From SAR202 cluster bacterium (GTDB lineage: Bacteria > Chloroflexota > Dehalococcoidia > Lucifugimonadales > UBA826), in the NCBI GenBank assembly GCA_009392815.1, contig VFFS01000067.1, positions 1 to 56,306 on the forward strand: a stretch of 56,306 bases of DNA. Direction: 5' to 3'. Below the pieces are notes generated by a model that made no database searches, had not been told where the DNA came from, and was given only the letters and a program-made list of their open reading frames with translations. The stretch's first letter is position 1; each line of letters starts with the position of its first letter. The translations under genes were made by a program, and so were the position numbers. Below are positions 1-9,683 of the stretch, piece by piece.

Positions 1-369
1 TTAGTGAATAATAAATTTAGTAGAAGAAAAGCAGAGTATATCCACAGCATTTCGGAAAAAGAAGCTACCGGACAAATAGACCTTGAATCAACTAAGAAGA
101 TGACAATTGAGGAAGCTACTGAGACACTTAGTTGCCTGCGCGGTGTAGGACCATGGACAATCCAATGGTTACTGATACGATCCCTTGGTTTTTCTGATGG
201 GTTCCCCTCTGGAGATTTAGCTTTACAAAAAATACTAGGTGAGAGTCTTAACACAAGAGGGAAAATGACGAGCGAAGAGGCCTTAGCTTTTTCCCAAAGA
301 TGGACCCCCTATAGAAGTTGGGCCACCACATTTATATTTGCTGCGCTTAGAAATGGAATAAAACTGTGA
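1..369 (+). CDS. DNA-3-methyladenine glycosylase II-like (AlkA/HhH-GPD), 3' part
   Basis: C-terminal part of a base-excision-repair glycosylase; the reading frame is open to the first base of the window, so the N-terminus lies outside. The helix-hairpin-helix LRGVGPWTIQ (about residues 45-54 of the visible part) is followed by the GPD segment ending in SGDLALQK, whose Asp (about residue 71) matches the catalytic Asp of the HhH-GPD superfamily. These enzymes flip out and excise alkylated bases such as 3-methyladenine. The GTG at base 4 is in frame but is unlikely to be the true start, because it would leave only half of a normal AlkA core. It converges on gyrA. Confidence 0.8.
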   Translation, partial: LVNNKFSRRKAEYIHSISEKEATGQIDLESTKKMTIEEATETLSCLRGVGPWTIQWLLIRSLGFSDGFPSGDLALQKILGESLNTRGKMTSEEALAFSQRWTPYRSWATTFIFAALRNGIKL

Positions 370-486
370 TGATTTCCAGCGATCTGGGGCACCCCTTCGG
401 TTGAAGTTGCGCCCCTTCACTTGCCCTGCCCTATATTTTGACAAGACACTGCCCACAAACATTTAGCTGATAACAAAACCTCAAAT

Positions 487-3024
487 TTATTCAGGTTTTT
501 TGCCATCAGATTTTTTCTTAGCATTGGAACCAGATTTCTTGGTTTCCTCTTTGCCAGATTCTTCTTTTAATTGAAATTCGCTGACACAGGCTATTGATGA
601 AACTGAATCTCCCTGCCTTGGTTTAAATATTGTAACGCCCTGGGTAATACGTCCTTTGAGATCTTTAATCTCACTTAGGCTAGTTCTCATTATCTGAGCC
701 TTTTCTGAAACAACATAAACCTCTGTGGATTCAGCCACTATCTGAGCATCGGCAATTAGTCCTGTGTTTCTAGTTAACTTGAAAGCCCTGAGACCTAATC
801 CTCCGCGTCCCTGGCGCCTGTATTCAGACAGAGGGTTTACCTTCCCTCTCCCAAATTTACTAATCACCATCAGCCTACTCTCATCATTACCAACATCCAT
901 AGCAACTACACGATCACCAGTACGAAGGGACATGCCCTTAACCCCTCCAGCTGTCCGACGCCTCACAGGTAAATCATCAACTGAGAATCGAATGCCCATT
1001 CCTTGCTCGGAAACGAATATTATATCGTCTCCATCCTTTGCTAATTTAACGGACACCACTTCGTCATCATCTTTCAAATTCATGATTATCAGCCCTGAGG
1101 GCCGTATTCTCTCAACATCTTCAAGCTTTATTCTTTTAACGCGACCTTTACGTGTACCTAAAACTAGATACTGATAATCCTCATATTGTTTTTTCCCCAC
1201 TGGTAAAAGCGCACTTATACTCTCCGTATCCCAAACATTTACTATGTTGGGTACTGGAACACCTCGAGTATTCCTACTTACATCCGCTCTCAATTCATAC
1301 CCAATAACAGAAAGTACCCTTCCCTTATTGGTGAAAAACATCAACCTGTCATGACTATCAACTACCAGAAGATCCCTTATTGGATCCCCATCCCTAGTAT
1401 TCATCCCAGAGACACCTTTCCCGCCTCTATGCTGTCTTCGGAAAGTATCTGCAGGAATCCTCTTCACGTACCCACCCTGGCTATATGTAATGACAATTTG
1501 TTCATGAGCTTCAAGTTCTTCACGACTAAGATCGTACGCATCCTGACTAATTTTGGTACGACGCTTATCGCCTTGGCGGGACTTCAAGTCTTCAGTTTCT
1601 TCTTTGACAACGCTAAGAATTTTGCCCTCATCCGCCAATAAAGCTTCTAAGCCCTTTATCGTCTCTTGCAAATCTTGATATTCTTTCTCAAGTTTCTCTC
1701 TTTCGAGGGCTGCTAGCCTCCTTAGCTGCATATCTAAAATAGCCTGAGCCTGAGGTTGATCCAAAGTGAACCTTGACATCAGCTCATTTCGAGCCGACTC
1801 AACATCATCCGAATTCCTGATTAACGCAATCACCTCATCAAGATTACTAATCGCTATTCGCAATCCCGCTAATATATGAGCCCTTTCCTGAGCTTTTCGT
1901 AGCTCAAATTCGGCTCTCCTCCGTACTACCTCCTGCCGAAACTTAACAAACTGTTGCACAGCGGTTTTTAAGGTGATCACCCTTGGCGTCCCATCCACTA
2001 AGGCAAGCATGTTTGCAGAAAACGAGGATTGAAGAGCAGTTTGCTTGTAAAGGTTGTTCAGTATGACCTGTGGTTGAACTCCCCCACGAAGCTCATATAC
2101 GATCCTCATGCCATCCCTGTCAGACTCATCTCTTATCTCAGATATCCCATCTATCTTTCGAGACTTAACAAGCGCAGCAGTCTTTTCTACCAGAGCCGCT
2201 TTGTTCACTTGGTAGGGGAGCTCAGTGATAACGATTTGAAACCTGTTATTCCGAGAGCGGCCCATCTCTTCAATTTCAGCAACCGCACGAACAATTATTT
2301 GACCTTTACCAGTCGTATAAGCGTCTCGTACACCTTTAGTTCCCATAATTGTCCCACCAGTTGGGAAATCTGGAGCTCTCACATATTTCATGAGGTCTTC
2401 AGACGTGGCATCAGGGTTATCAATGAGAGCATTAACAGCATTGCAAACCTCTCGCAGATTGTGTGGCGGAATGTTCGTTGCCATGCCAACTGCTATCCCT
2501 GATGCTCCATTAACCAGAAGAGCAGGCAACCGAGCTGGAAGTACTGTGGGTTCCCGCAAAGTATCGTCAAAGTTCAAGGTCCAATCAACAGTCTCCTGAT
2601 CAAGGTTAGCAAGCATTTCCTCCGCAACTCTACTGAGGCGAGCTTCTGTATATCTCATTGCAGCTGCAGGATCATTATCTATACTTCCAAAGTTACCCTG
2701 ACCATCCACCAACGGCATCCTCACTGTAAAATCCTGGGCGAGTCTGACCATTGCATCATAGACAGCCATTTCACCATGTGGGTGCCACTTACCCAGTACC
2801 TCTCCAACAAGCCTCGCACTCTTCTTGTATCCTGAGTTGGGCCTCATTCCCAAATCATGCATCGCGAATAAGATACGTCTCTGCACAGGTTTCAGACCAT
2901 CTCTGACGTCTGGAAGCGCCCTTGACACGATCACACTCATCGCATAGTCAAGATACGACGAGCGCATCTCATCAACAAGTTGAGTGGGTTTGATAAAACC
3001 AAAATCTGTTTTGCTGGAAGTCAT
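487..3024 (-). CDS. gyrA: DNA gyrase subunit A
   Basis: Breakage-reunion subunit of DNA gyrase, 845 aa with the start chosen here. The catalytic tyrosine sits in [10 protein letters not shown] (Tyr125, codon at 2650-2652) and the quinolone pocket reads [10 protein letters not shown], with Met at the position of E. coli Ser83. The C-terminal beta-pinwheel carries a GyrA box variant, QHRGGKG (1414-1434), which favours gyrase over topoisomerase IV. The tail is Lys-rich. Two ATGs are possible: the one at 3030 directly abuts the AGAGGAG Shine-Dalgarno, while the one at 3024 has six bases of spacing, so the latter was taken. gyrB is not in the window. Confidence 0.97.
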   Translation of the reverse strand: MTSSKTDFGFIKPTQLVDEMRSSYLDYAMSVIVSRALPDVRDGLKPVQRRILFAMHDLGMRPNSGYKKSARLVGEVLGKWHPHGEMAVYDAMVRLAQDFTVRMPLVDGQGNFGSIDNDPAAAMRYTEARLSRVAEEMLANLDQETVDWTLNFDDTLREPTVLPARLPALLVNGASGIAVGMATNIPPHNLREVCNAVNALIDNPDATSEDLMKYVRAPDFPTGGTIMGTKGVRDAYTTGKGQIIVRAVAEIEEMGRSRNNRFQIVITELPYQVNKAALVEKTAALVKSRKIDGISEIRDESDRDGMRIVYELRGGVQPQVILNNLYKQTALQSSFSANMLALVDGTPRVITLKTAVQQFVKFRQEVVRRRAEFELRKAQERAHILAGLRIAISNLDEVIALIRNSDDVESARNELMSRFTLDQPQAQAILDMQLRRLAALEREKLEKEYQDLQETIKGLEALLADEGKILSVVKEETEDLKSRQGDKRRTKISQDAYDLSREELEAHEQIVITYSQGGYVKRIPADTFRRQHRGGKGVSGMNTRDGDPIRDLLVVDSHDRLMFFTNKGRVLSVIGYELRADVSRNTRGVPVPNIVNVWDTESISALLPVGKKQYEDYQYLVLGTRKGRVKRIKLEDVERIRPSGLIIMNLKDDDEVVSVKLAKDGDDIIFVSEQGMGIRFSVDDLPVRRRTAGGVKGMSLRTGDRVVAMDVGNDESRLMVISKFGRGKVNPLSEYRRQGRGGLGLRAFKLTRNTGLIADAQIVAESTEVYVVSEKAQIMRTSLSEIKDLKGRITQGVTIFKPRQGDSVSSIACVSEFQLKEESGKEETKKSGSNAKKKSDGKKPE

Positions 3025-3201
3025 GTACATCTCCTCTGATCCAAGTTCATAGAGACATCAAAGTAGGCGCCCGCGAACAACGCATCACTGTTACACGAAA
3101 CAGCAATTTTAGTGGGGATACCAACCGCCATATTAAATGGGGAAAAAAGACACTTCCGGTAATTCACCAAACTACAAAAATACTAGTCTCACACGCGCGT
3201 A

Positions 3202-3207
3202 ATTATA
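3202..3207 (-). promoter_or_regulatory. Possible -10 box of gyrA
   Basis: On the minus strand this reads TATAAT, a perfect -10, about 175 bases upstream of the gyrA start. No convincing -35 hexamer lies 16-18 bases further upstream. If used, it would give gyrA a leader of about 160 nt (3031-3195) in which I see no recognisable structured RNA. Confidence 0.35.
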
Positions 3208-3244
3208 GCACAAATAGTAGTGTTTTAAGGTTAAAATAAACCCA

Positions 3245-3943
3245 CTATATTGTGGATTTAGCCCTATACACTAGCGTTTCAAAAAGCCTATCGAAATGAG
3301 GAGGTAATTCTCCTCTTCTCTCGGGATGGAATTGGACTCCCAAAACCCAATCATTTACCGTGCTCTCTAGAGCCTCTATAACACCATCTTCCAATGACCA
3401 AGCTGAAGCCATGAGGTCATCTGATTTTTGTGGTTCTTTAAGACCCTGGTGATGCCTACTATTAACTCGTACAAATCCTCCTGACCCTACGGTTGATGCC
3501 AATCGGCATCCTGGGGATATAAATATACGATGAAAACTGGATTCCCTATTAGTTTCTTCTGAATCCTTCAAAGGTATCGAATCATGGTCTTCAAGTGACT
3601 CTGTTAGCGAGCCTCCCAAGGTAACATTTAGTAACTGCATACCTCGACATATAGCTAGAATAGGAATATCCGCTGTAAGGGAATTTTTAAGCAAATTTAT
3701 TTCCAACTCGTCACGCGCTCTATTGTAATCCCTTTGGGGATTTGGATTTTCACCATACCTTTCTGGGTGAACATCAGGTCCACCCGAAAGAAGAAGAGCA
3801 TCAATTTCTGAGACGGTATTTCCTGCAGATTCCTCCACTTTAGACGTTATATATTTAGCTTCACCACCAAACTTTTCAACCAAGGACCCATATGGTTTTC
3901 CTCCTAAGATTGATGTGCATGTGATACCGATAACAGGATTCAT
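3245..3943 (-). CDS. Class I glutamine amidotransferase-like gamma-glutamyl hydrolase (peptidase C26, PuuD-like)
   Basis: A 232-aa single-domain protein with the class I amidotransferase triad: nucleophile Cys99 in LAICRGMQLLN and the His206/Glu208 pair in VQFHPERRG. The opening VIGIT and the LLSGGPDVHP loop are typical of peptidase C26 proteins such as PuuD, which hydrolyse gamma-glutamyl-gamma-aminobutyrate or related gamma-glutamyl amides. The substrate cannot be decided from sequence, and no putrescine catabolic genes are nearby. It lies 35 bases downstream of an enoyl-CoA hydratase on the same strand and may be co-transcribed with it. Confidence 0.8.
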   Translation of the reverse strand: MNPVIGITCTSILGGKPYGSLVEKFGGEAKYITSKVEESAGNTVSEIDALLLSGGPDVHPERYGENPNPQRDYNRARDELEINLLKNSLTADIPILAICRGMQLLNVTLGGSLTESLEDHDSIPLKDSEETNRESSFHRIFISPGCRLASTVGSGGFVRVNSRHHQGLKEPQKSDDLMASAWSLEDGVIEALESTVNDWVLGVQFHPERRGELPPHFDRLFETLVYRAKSTI

Positions 3944-3977
3944 TTATATTTACCTGACATTACTATTAATAGTTCTA

Positions 3978-4772
3978 TTAGTGAAAGTTATTATGATAGT
4001 TTGGCTTTCTTTTTTCCCTGAAAGACAAAAGAAACTCTTTATGTGAATCTGTTTGTTGAGATTGTGAAAATAAATCACTCTCGATTTCCATTACTTTATC
4101 TATATCATCCAAAAATTGATGATTCCTCATCATTGCTTTAATTTGGCTCAGTTGCCAAGAGGGATTAAATGCGATCGAATTGCACAAATCTATAGCTTTG
4201 CTAACAAGTTCATCATCCTGATAAACATGGTTTACAAGGTTTGTTTCTAATGCTTCCTCAGATTCAATAAATCTACCCGTTAGCATGAACTCCATAGCTT
4301 TTCCTATTCCAACCATCTGGCTTAACAGGTGAGAACTACCATATTCGGGAGTGAGTCCTATATAAGCGAATCTGAAGGAAATTTTTGCACTCTGGGCCAT
4401 CACAATGATATCGCAGCCCAAAGGCAAGGTGATGCCCATACCTATCGCGTATCCGTTTAAGGCACATACAACAGGCTTGGATTCCTTGATAAACACAGGC
4501 CATTTAGGAAATCGCGATACTGGATCTAAAGGACTTCCTTTCTCTCCCCTCACTGTAGCCTCAAAGCCGCCAATATCGGCTCCCGCACTAAATGCACGGC
4601 CAGCGCCTGTTATAAGAATCGCACCCACAGATTCATCCCGATTAAATTTTTCTATCTGTTCCCGGAGTTCCAGATTCATGGAAGCGTTGAAAGCATTCAT
4701 TTGATCTGGCCGATTTAACGTGATTATGCCCACTCGGCCTGTTTGTTCGGCTATTATTGTTTCCAATGCCAT
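3978..4772 (-). CDS. Enoyl-CoA hydratase/isomerase family protein
   Basis: Crotonase-fold protein of 264 aa. The N-terminus VGIITLNRPDQMNAFN and the oxyanion-hole stretch AFSAGADIGGF are characteristic, and CALNGYAIGMGITLPLGCDI forms the second oxyanion segment. It would hydrate or isomerise an acyl-CoA thioester; the specific acyl chain is unknown. An upstream in-frame ATG at 4835 exists, but the ATG at 4772 is preceded by GGGGA at suitable spacing and gives the usual family N-terminus. The glutamate pair of a true beta-oxidation hydratase is not obvious, so isomerase or hydrolase activity remains possible. A second crotonase gene lies at 16599. Confidence 0.88.
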   Translation of the reverse strand: MALETIIAEQTGRVGIITLNRPDQMNAFNASMNLELREQIEKFNRDESVGAILITGAGRAFSAGADIGGFEATVRGEKGSPLDPVSRFPKWPVFIKESKPVVCALNGYAIGMGITLPLGCDIIVMAQSAKISFRFAYIGLTPEYGSSHLLSQMVGIGKAMEFMLTGRFIESEEALETNLVNHVYQDDELVSKAIDLCNSIAFNPSWQLSQIKAMMRNHQFLDDIDKVMEIESDLFSQSQQTDSHKEFLLSFREKRKPNYHNNFH

Positions 4773-4934
4773 ATTATTCCCCATCTCATGTACTCTGAAA
4801 TAAACCTCAATCAAGTTACCACAACCACTATCCAATAGTTATGGAAAGCTAATAGCAACAGGTACCATTTGGTCATATATATCTAGATATTGAAGTCCGT
4901 ATTAAAAATCCCTGTCTCACGAAGGTACAAAAAA

Positions 4935-5984
4935 ATGAAAATCACTTCTGTGACCGCTGTATATCCATCTTATAAAAACATAGTTTCATCTTGGCGAACT
5001 CATTTCTGGCAAATAGTTGTAAAAATTGAAACAGATAAAGGCCTCGTGGGATATGGCTATGGCGGTGGTGGACTTGCTGCAGTAGAAGTTGTCAACAAAC
5101 ACTTTTCAGAAATCTTGTGCGGAAAAGAGATTAATGACACTCAGGATATATCGGTCTTATGGGATGACCTGTACCAGCAATGCCTTCCTTATGGAAGAAA
5201 AGGAATAGCTATCATGGCACTGAGTGGCGTAGATCTGGCTTTATGGGATTTGGTTGCCAAATCAGAACATGTCCCTGTCTATAGACTGGTCGGCATTCGT
5301 TCAAAACAGCAGGTCAGAACATACGCAACGGGAACTGATATCGAATGGTATGGAGATTCAGGATTCACAGCGCACAAATTCCCCCATCGCTGGATGGATG
5401 AGTCAGACTACCAGAAAGCGGTCAATAGCGCTGAAATGGCTAGATCCATTCTGGGAGAAAAAGCCCTAGTGATGATAGATACTTATATGTCTTGGAATAG
5501 GGACGTCACTCTAGAAATGACTAAGATATTATCCCCTTACAATATTTACTGGTTCGAGGATGTACTAACCCCAGACGATCTCCTTGGACAGGCAAATATA
5601 CGTTCAAAAGTGAAACCAACCCTGTTGGCTGGTGGGGAACACGAATTCACTCATCATGGATTCATGGAAATAGCTCGCTCGGCAGCACTGGATATCTGGC
5701 AACCTGATATCACATGGTGTGGAGGAATCACCGCAGCATTACGAATAATAGAAATCGCAGATAAGTTTGGCATCCCGGTGATCCCGCACCGGGGAGGCGA
5801 AGTATGGGGATTGCATCTTATAGTTTCGTCCGGGTGCCAGGACCTCGCAGAAGTACTTCCAGGAATGAAAGGGGGCCCCAAGGATCAATTGTGGGAAGGA
5901 GAACCCCAAAGTGAACAAGGATACATAGAGCCGAATGATAGACCTGGATTCGGTGTAACCATCAACGAGTCTCTTTTGAACTGA
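4935..5984 (+). CDS. Enolase-superfamily sugar-acid dehydratase (rhamnonate dehydratase-like)
   Basis: Mandelate racemase/muconate lactonizing enzyme family, 349 aa. Metal ligands can be followed along the barrel: Asp in VMIDTYMSW, Glu in YWFEDVLTP and Glu in AGGEHEFTHHGF. The Asp of LDIWQPDITWCGG and the His of VIPHRGGEVWG form the usual acid-base dyad. The second strand reads HKFPHRW, close to the KxP arrangement of L-rhamnonate dehydratase rather than KxK, and the C-terminal RPGFGVTINE also fits that group. Expected reaction: dehydration of an aldonic acid to a 2-keto-3-deoxy acid. The start at 4935 has a GAAGG ribosome site; an earlier ATG at 4890 would add 15 atypical residues. It converges on the UxuA-like gene with an 11-base gap. 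Confidence 0.78.
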   Translation: MKITSVTAVYPSYKNIVSSWRTHFWQIVVKIETDKGLVGYGYGGGGLAAVEVVNKHFSEILCGKEINDTQDISVLWDDLYQQCLPYGRKGIAIMALSGVDLALWDLVAKSEHVPVYRLVGIRSKQQVRTYATGTDIEWYGDSGFTAHKFPHRWMDESDYQKAVNSAEMARSILGEKALVMIDTYMSWNRDVTLEMTKILSPYNIYWFEDVLTPDDLLGQANIRSKVKPTLLAGGEHEFTHHGFMEIARSAALDIWQPDITWCGGITAALRIIEIADKFGIPVIPHRGGEVWGLHLIVSSGCQDLAEVLPGMKGGPKDQLWEGEPQSEQGYIEPNDRPGFGVTINESLLN

Positions 5985-5995
5985 CTGGTTTATGC

Positions 5996-6982
5996 TCAGG
6001 TGGCTGTGGATATAGAGTCTATCAAGCCTTTTATATATCCATATGTATATGAGAATCCAACCATTTCCGAATTTTCTCCTGACATGTAAGGAACATGGTC
6101 AGGCATTAACATATATGGGTAACCAATCTCGTTGTACACCTCAACACACTTCTGCATGTCGACATCACCGTCATCAATGTAAGTTTCAACAAAGTCCAAG
6201 AAACCACCACGTATGTTTCTAAAATGAACATTGAAAATCTTGTCCCGCTCGCCAAAATATCGAATCACGTCAAATATCTCCTCCCCAGGATTTTCCAACA
6301 TCTCCGCTACCGTACCCTGACAAAAATTTAGACCATGAAAACGACTTGGATGCAAATCTACAAATTTCTTTAGCCCTTCAACACTCCCCAAAACTCTATC
6401 AACGCCCCTAAAGCCTTCAGGGGACGGCATACCTGGGTCATGAGGATGAAGAGCCATACGTATCTTATTTTCGTCAGCGACGGGAACCACCTGTTGGATA
6501 AAATAGTCTATTCTTTCCCACATCATCTCGGCATTCGTTGGTCCAGAAATAGTTAAAGGAGGTTCTTGTACGGCATTTGCATAGCGAAAGGCTCTACTAT
6601 TAGACCCTCCACGCCACATTTCACGATCCGTACTTACTACTCCGAGAAGAGTAAGATTATATTTCACAGCTGGAATTCCAGCTTCTGAACAATTTCTAAT
6701 AATTGTTTGAATAACCTCAATTTCTCTGTCCCTTTCAGGGCTCCGTCCAAGCATAATATTTGGATTTTCTGCTTCAGATATCTCATGAGAATTAAGAGGT
6801 AGAGGAATAAAGTCAAGATGCAATCCAAATGACTCCACTTTTTCTCTGTAACTCTCCAAATTTTCAACGGTCCAGTTTTTGGGATGCCCGGGTGGAAAAC
6901 CACATATATGGTTTACACCAAGCTGAGCAAAAACCCTATAGTCATCATCATTTCTTGCTTTAAATTGTGTTCCTACGTGCAA
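5996..6982 (-). CDS. Mannonate dehydratase-like protein (UxuA family TIM barrel)
   Basis: A 328-aa TIM-barrel protein of the UxuA family, which dehydrates D-mannonate to 2-keto-3-deoxygluconate in hexuronate breakdown. Visible family motifs are [30 protein letters not shown] and [11 protein letters not shown], supplying the His, Cys and Asp residues around the metal. It starts with TTG, with GGAG upstream. At 328 aa it is clearly shorter than E. coli UxuA (394 aa), so substrate and exact reaction are uncertain. It lies 44 bases downstream of another enolase-superfamily gene on the same strand, which supports a joint role in sugar-acid catabolism. Confidence 0.8.
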   Translation of the reverse strand: MHVGTQFKARNDDDYRVFAQLGVNHICGFPPGHPKNWTVENLESYREKVESFGLHLDFIPLPLNSHEISEAENPNIMLGRSPERDREIEVIQTIIRNCSEAGIPAVKYNLTLLGVVSTDREMWRGGSNSRAFRYANAVQEPPLTISGPTNAEMMWERIDYFIQQVVPVADENKIRMALHPHDPGMPSPEGFRGVDRVLGSVEGLKKFVDLHPSRFHGLNFCQGTVAEMLENPGEEIFDVIRYFGERDKIFNVHFRNIRGGFLDFVETYIDDGDVDMQKCVEVYNEIGYPYMLMPDHVPYMSGENSEMVGFSYTYGYIKGLIDSISTAT

Positions 6983-7026
6983 TTAACCAACTCCATTCCT
7001 TCATTCAAGTAATCGCGAAGAGTATA

Positions 7027-8142
7027 TTACTCCAATGTATCCACTCTGCAAGAATTCAGAAAATCCCAATCTAACTCATAACCTAATCCAGGCTTATTGG
7101 GAGCCTCAATCATACCTTTTTCATTGCGCGATATATCTTCAACTAGACCAAACCGATGGGCCTCAGTCGGCTGCCACCACTCAAAATAGGCACAGTTAGT
7201 AACCGAGAATATAACGTGAAGATTGGCTATGTTCAATAATGAATTTCCGGCCGTCCCGATCTCACAGTTATACCCAAATCCTTCCGCCATTGAACAAAGT
7301 TTTTTCAACCCTGTTATGCCCAACTTCGCCGCCGTGCCACGTAAAAGCCGATTAGATTGGTGTCTCAGAATAGTAGCGCCATTAAAAAACTGGTTATCTG
7401 CCTGATCACTCATGCAAAGGGGAACATCCAATCGAGAAGATAGTTCAGTTATTGCATCTAGATCATAAAAAGGAACCGGATCCTCGTACCAATAAAATCT
7501 ATTCGCATCCAATTCTTTACCTACATCAAATGCTTTCCTGAAATCATAACCACAATTGGGATCAAGCATCAATTCAACTTCATCCCCGACCTCCTCACGG
7601 ACTTTATTTACCATTTGAATTGTATCTACAGTGCTCATGGTCCCAGGGTGTATTTTGTAGGCTTTAAACCCGTCTCCGACTATTTCCTTAGCCTCCTCCA
7701 CATAGCCGCCATATGAAGTATGGCGAGGTGGATATGTTGCATAAGGCTCTATCTCATATCTTTGAGTCCCCAACAACTTAAATACAGGCATTTTTGCAGC
7801 CTTACCCTGAATATCCCACAGAGCTACGTCTACTGGAGCCCAAGCCGACATGTTCATTCCACGTCTTGAAATTAAAAGCCTTAGACGGTTCCAGAGTAAT
7901 TCTCTTTCACAGGGGTCAGCTCCGATAAGTTCAGTCTTCAGAACTTTGAGAATAGGTTGGAAGAGACTTTTACCACCATTCCTGAACTCTCCTATAAAGC
8001 AATTTCCCTCAATCCCTTCATCTGTGAATATACGTAAAACACCTTGCTCAACTTCTCCAAAGAATCTTCCCATATCAGAGTTCAAACCAGTGTCTGGCAG
8101 CTCCCTTTTTACAACATCGATTTTAATGTCTGTGATTCTCAA
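7027..8142 (-). CDS. Enolase-superfamily protein with atypical active site
   Basis: Mandelate racemase/muconate lactonizing enzyme fold, 371 aa: N-terminal capping domain, then a barrel with GFKAYKIHPG, ELMLDPNCGYD and YWYEDPVPF. Two metal ligands (Asp, Glu) are clear, and the third is probably the Asp in LCMSDQADN. The usual general-base lysine motif is KxH instead of KxK. The positions that normally carry the Asp-His dyad read GTAAKLGITG and CEIGTAGNS, so both residues appear absent. Chemistry may therefore be a one-base dehydration or something unknown. TTG start at 8142 with AAGGGG seven bases upstream. First gene of a unit with the UxuA-like gene and divergent from the MFS gene. Confidence 0.78.
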   Translation of the reverse strand: MRITDIKIDVVKRELPDTGLNSDMGRFFGEVEQGVLRIFTDEGIEGNCFIGEFRNGGKSLFQPILKVLKTELIGADPCERELLWNRLRLLISRRGMNMSAWAPVDVALWDIQGKAAKMPVFKLLGTQRYEIEPYATYPPRHTSYGGYVEEAKEIVGDGFKAYKIHPGTMSTVDTIQMVNKVREEVGDEVELMLDPNCGYDFRKAFDVGKELDANRFYWYEDPVPFYDLDAITELSSRLDVPLCMSDQADNQFFNGATILRHQSNRLLRGTAAKLGITGLKKLCSMAEGFGYNCEIGTAGNSLLNIANLHVIFSVTNCAYFEWWQPTEAHRFGLVEDISRNEKGMIEAPNKPGLGYELDWDFLNSCRVDTLE

Positions 8143-8270
8143 AACTACCCCTTGGTCAATCGTGCTTATTTATTAAACCCAAATAATCTTCCAACAAACA
8201 GAAGTATATAGGAGCCACACATCAAAGACTGTTAAGCAACCCAGATAAGTCACAGTGTTAGAATCGCTAA

Positions 8271-9587
8271 ATGCAATTTATTCGAAGAGCTGTAAATTGG
8301 ACCCCCAAAACCCCTATTTTTTACGGTTGGGTCACATTGATCATAGGAGCACTCGGAACATATGGAGCCACCGGTTCTGCGCAGGTAACGATAGCCGGAA
8401 TCCAAACCTTAATTTTTGAAGATACTGGCTGGGATAGAAGTACAATAGCCATCGGAGTGACTATTGGGACCTGGACAGCTGGCTTCCTCACTCCAATATT
8501 TGGAAAGCTAGTCGATAGTCAGGGCCCAAGATGGATAATGCCTAGCGCATCACTTATTACAGGAGTCTGCTTCCTCTGGATTGGAGGAATGAGCGCAGTT
8601 TGGCACTTCTATGCCGCCTATATAATTGCGAGGGGACTGGGAAACCCTGCACTTATAGGCGTAGTTCCCCGGACCGTGGCTGTAAATTTTTTTCATCGAA
8701 AAAGAAACCTAGCCTTGGGCATAGTTTCAATGGCACGGCCATGCTTTGGGGCCATCAATGTACAGCTAATTGCTCTTATCGCTCTTTGGTCCAGTTGGAG
8801 AACAGCCTACAGACTATTGGGAGCCTATTCGATATTGCTGACCGTACCTCTCCTCATTTTTATGAGACGAAAACCAGAAGATATTGGATTGAGACCTGAT
8901 GGTGATATAGAACCGGAAACTGACTCCAAACAAATATCAAATAATTCTGATGCAGATTCTGTGGGGGATCATCAGCATGAGATGAATTGGACCACAAGTG
9001 AGGCAATTAGATCCTCAACATTGTGGTTTGTTATATCAGCGGAATTCTTAGTCATATTGACTTCAGGAACAATAGGCTTCCAATTTGTTCCGTATCTTAA
9101 AGAATCAGGATTATCTGTATCCACAGCAGCATTGGCCTGGAGTATAAGCTCCCTAATGAATGCATTTTCAAATCCATTGTGGGGATTTCTGTCAGATAGA
9201 TATTCACCTCGAAAACTTGTCCTTTCCGCAATGCCAATATGCATAGCTATAACCACCCTATTCCTGCTAATAGATGGGGGCATAGCCGGATTTTTCTGCG
9301 TCATCTTTTGGGGAGCTGCTTCAGGAGGTTTAAATGTCCTAGGCGGTATGATGATCGCCAACTATTATGGGAGAAGTTCATTTGGATCCATTTCCGGAAT
9401 TATGGGACCTTTCCAAATTGGCGGTTTAGGAATAGGACCAACTGCTGGGGCTTATTTATACAAAATGACTGGCACATATAGATCACTTTTCATATTCGCA
9501 CTGACAGCTTATATACTTGCATTAATTCTATTCGGATTGGCAAAAAAACCAAAACTAACATCCTACTCAAATACAAATAGCGGATAG
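8271..9587 (+). CDS. MFS transporter, monocarboxylate-carrier-like
   Basis: Inner-membrane major facilitator protein of 438 aa with about twelve hydrophobic segments. The opening FYGWVTLIIGALGTYG and the GWDRSTIAIG loop resemble the monocarboxylate/oxalate-formate branch. A loop-2 motif appears as GKLVDSQGPRW and its repeat as GFLSDRYSPRK. A hydrophilic, Asp/Glu-rich central loop lies around residues 205-240. It stands divergently from the enolase-superfamily gene at 7027-8142, so a carboxylic or sugar acid is the likely cargo; this is inference from context. Confidence 0.85.
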   Translation: MQFIRRAVNWTPKTPIFYGWVTLIIGALGTYGATGSAQVTIAGIQTLIFEDTGWDRSTIAIGVTIGTWTAGFLTPIFGKLVDSQGPRWIMPSASLITGVCFLWIGGMSAVWHFYAAYIIARGLGNPALIGVVPRTVAVNFFHRKRNLALGIVSMARPCFGAINVQLIALIALWSSWRTAYRLLGAYSILLTVPLLIFMRRKPEDIGLRPDGDIEPETDSKQISNNSDADSVGDHQHEMNWTTSEAIRSSTLWFVISAEFLVILTSGTIGFQFVPYLKESGLSVSTAALAWSISSLMNAFSNPLWGFLSDRYSPRKLVLSAMPICIAITTLFLLIDGGIAGFFCVIFWGAASGGLNVLGGMMIANYYGRSSFGSISGIMGPFQIGGLGIGPTAGAYLYKMTGTYRSLFIFALTAYILALILFGLAKKPKLTSYSNTNSG

Positions 9588-9683
9588 AACAATTGGTTAC
9601 ATGAAACCTCCCAACCGAACATACCTATACGCTAAAGCCAATTTACAAACTGCCACCATAGAAATCCTTGAGAAGTTGAATAC

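Noticed and set aside
370-486. Possible terminator (GGGGC/GCCCC) between the glycosylase and gyrA
   Set aside because: Only five pairs with a long loop and no T-run.
764-2599. Several open frames opposite gyrA
   Set aside because: They are antisense shadows of a well-supported essential gene without ribosome sites or family motifs.
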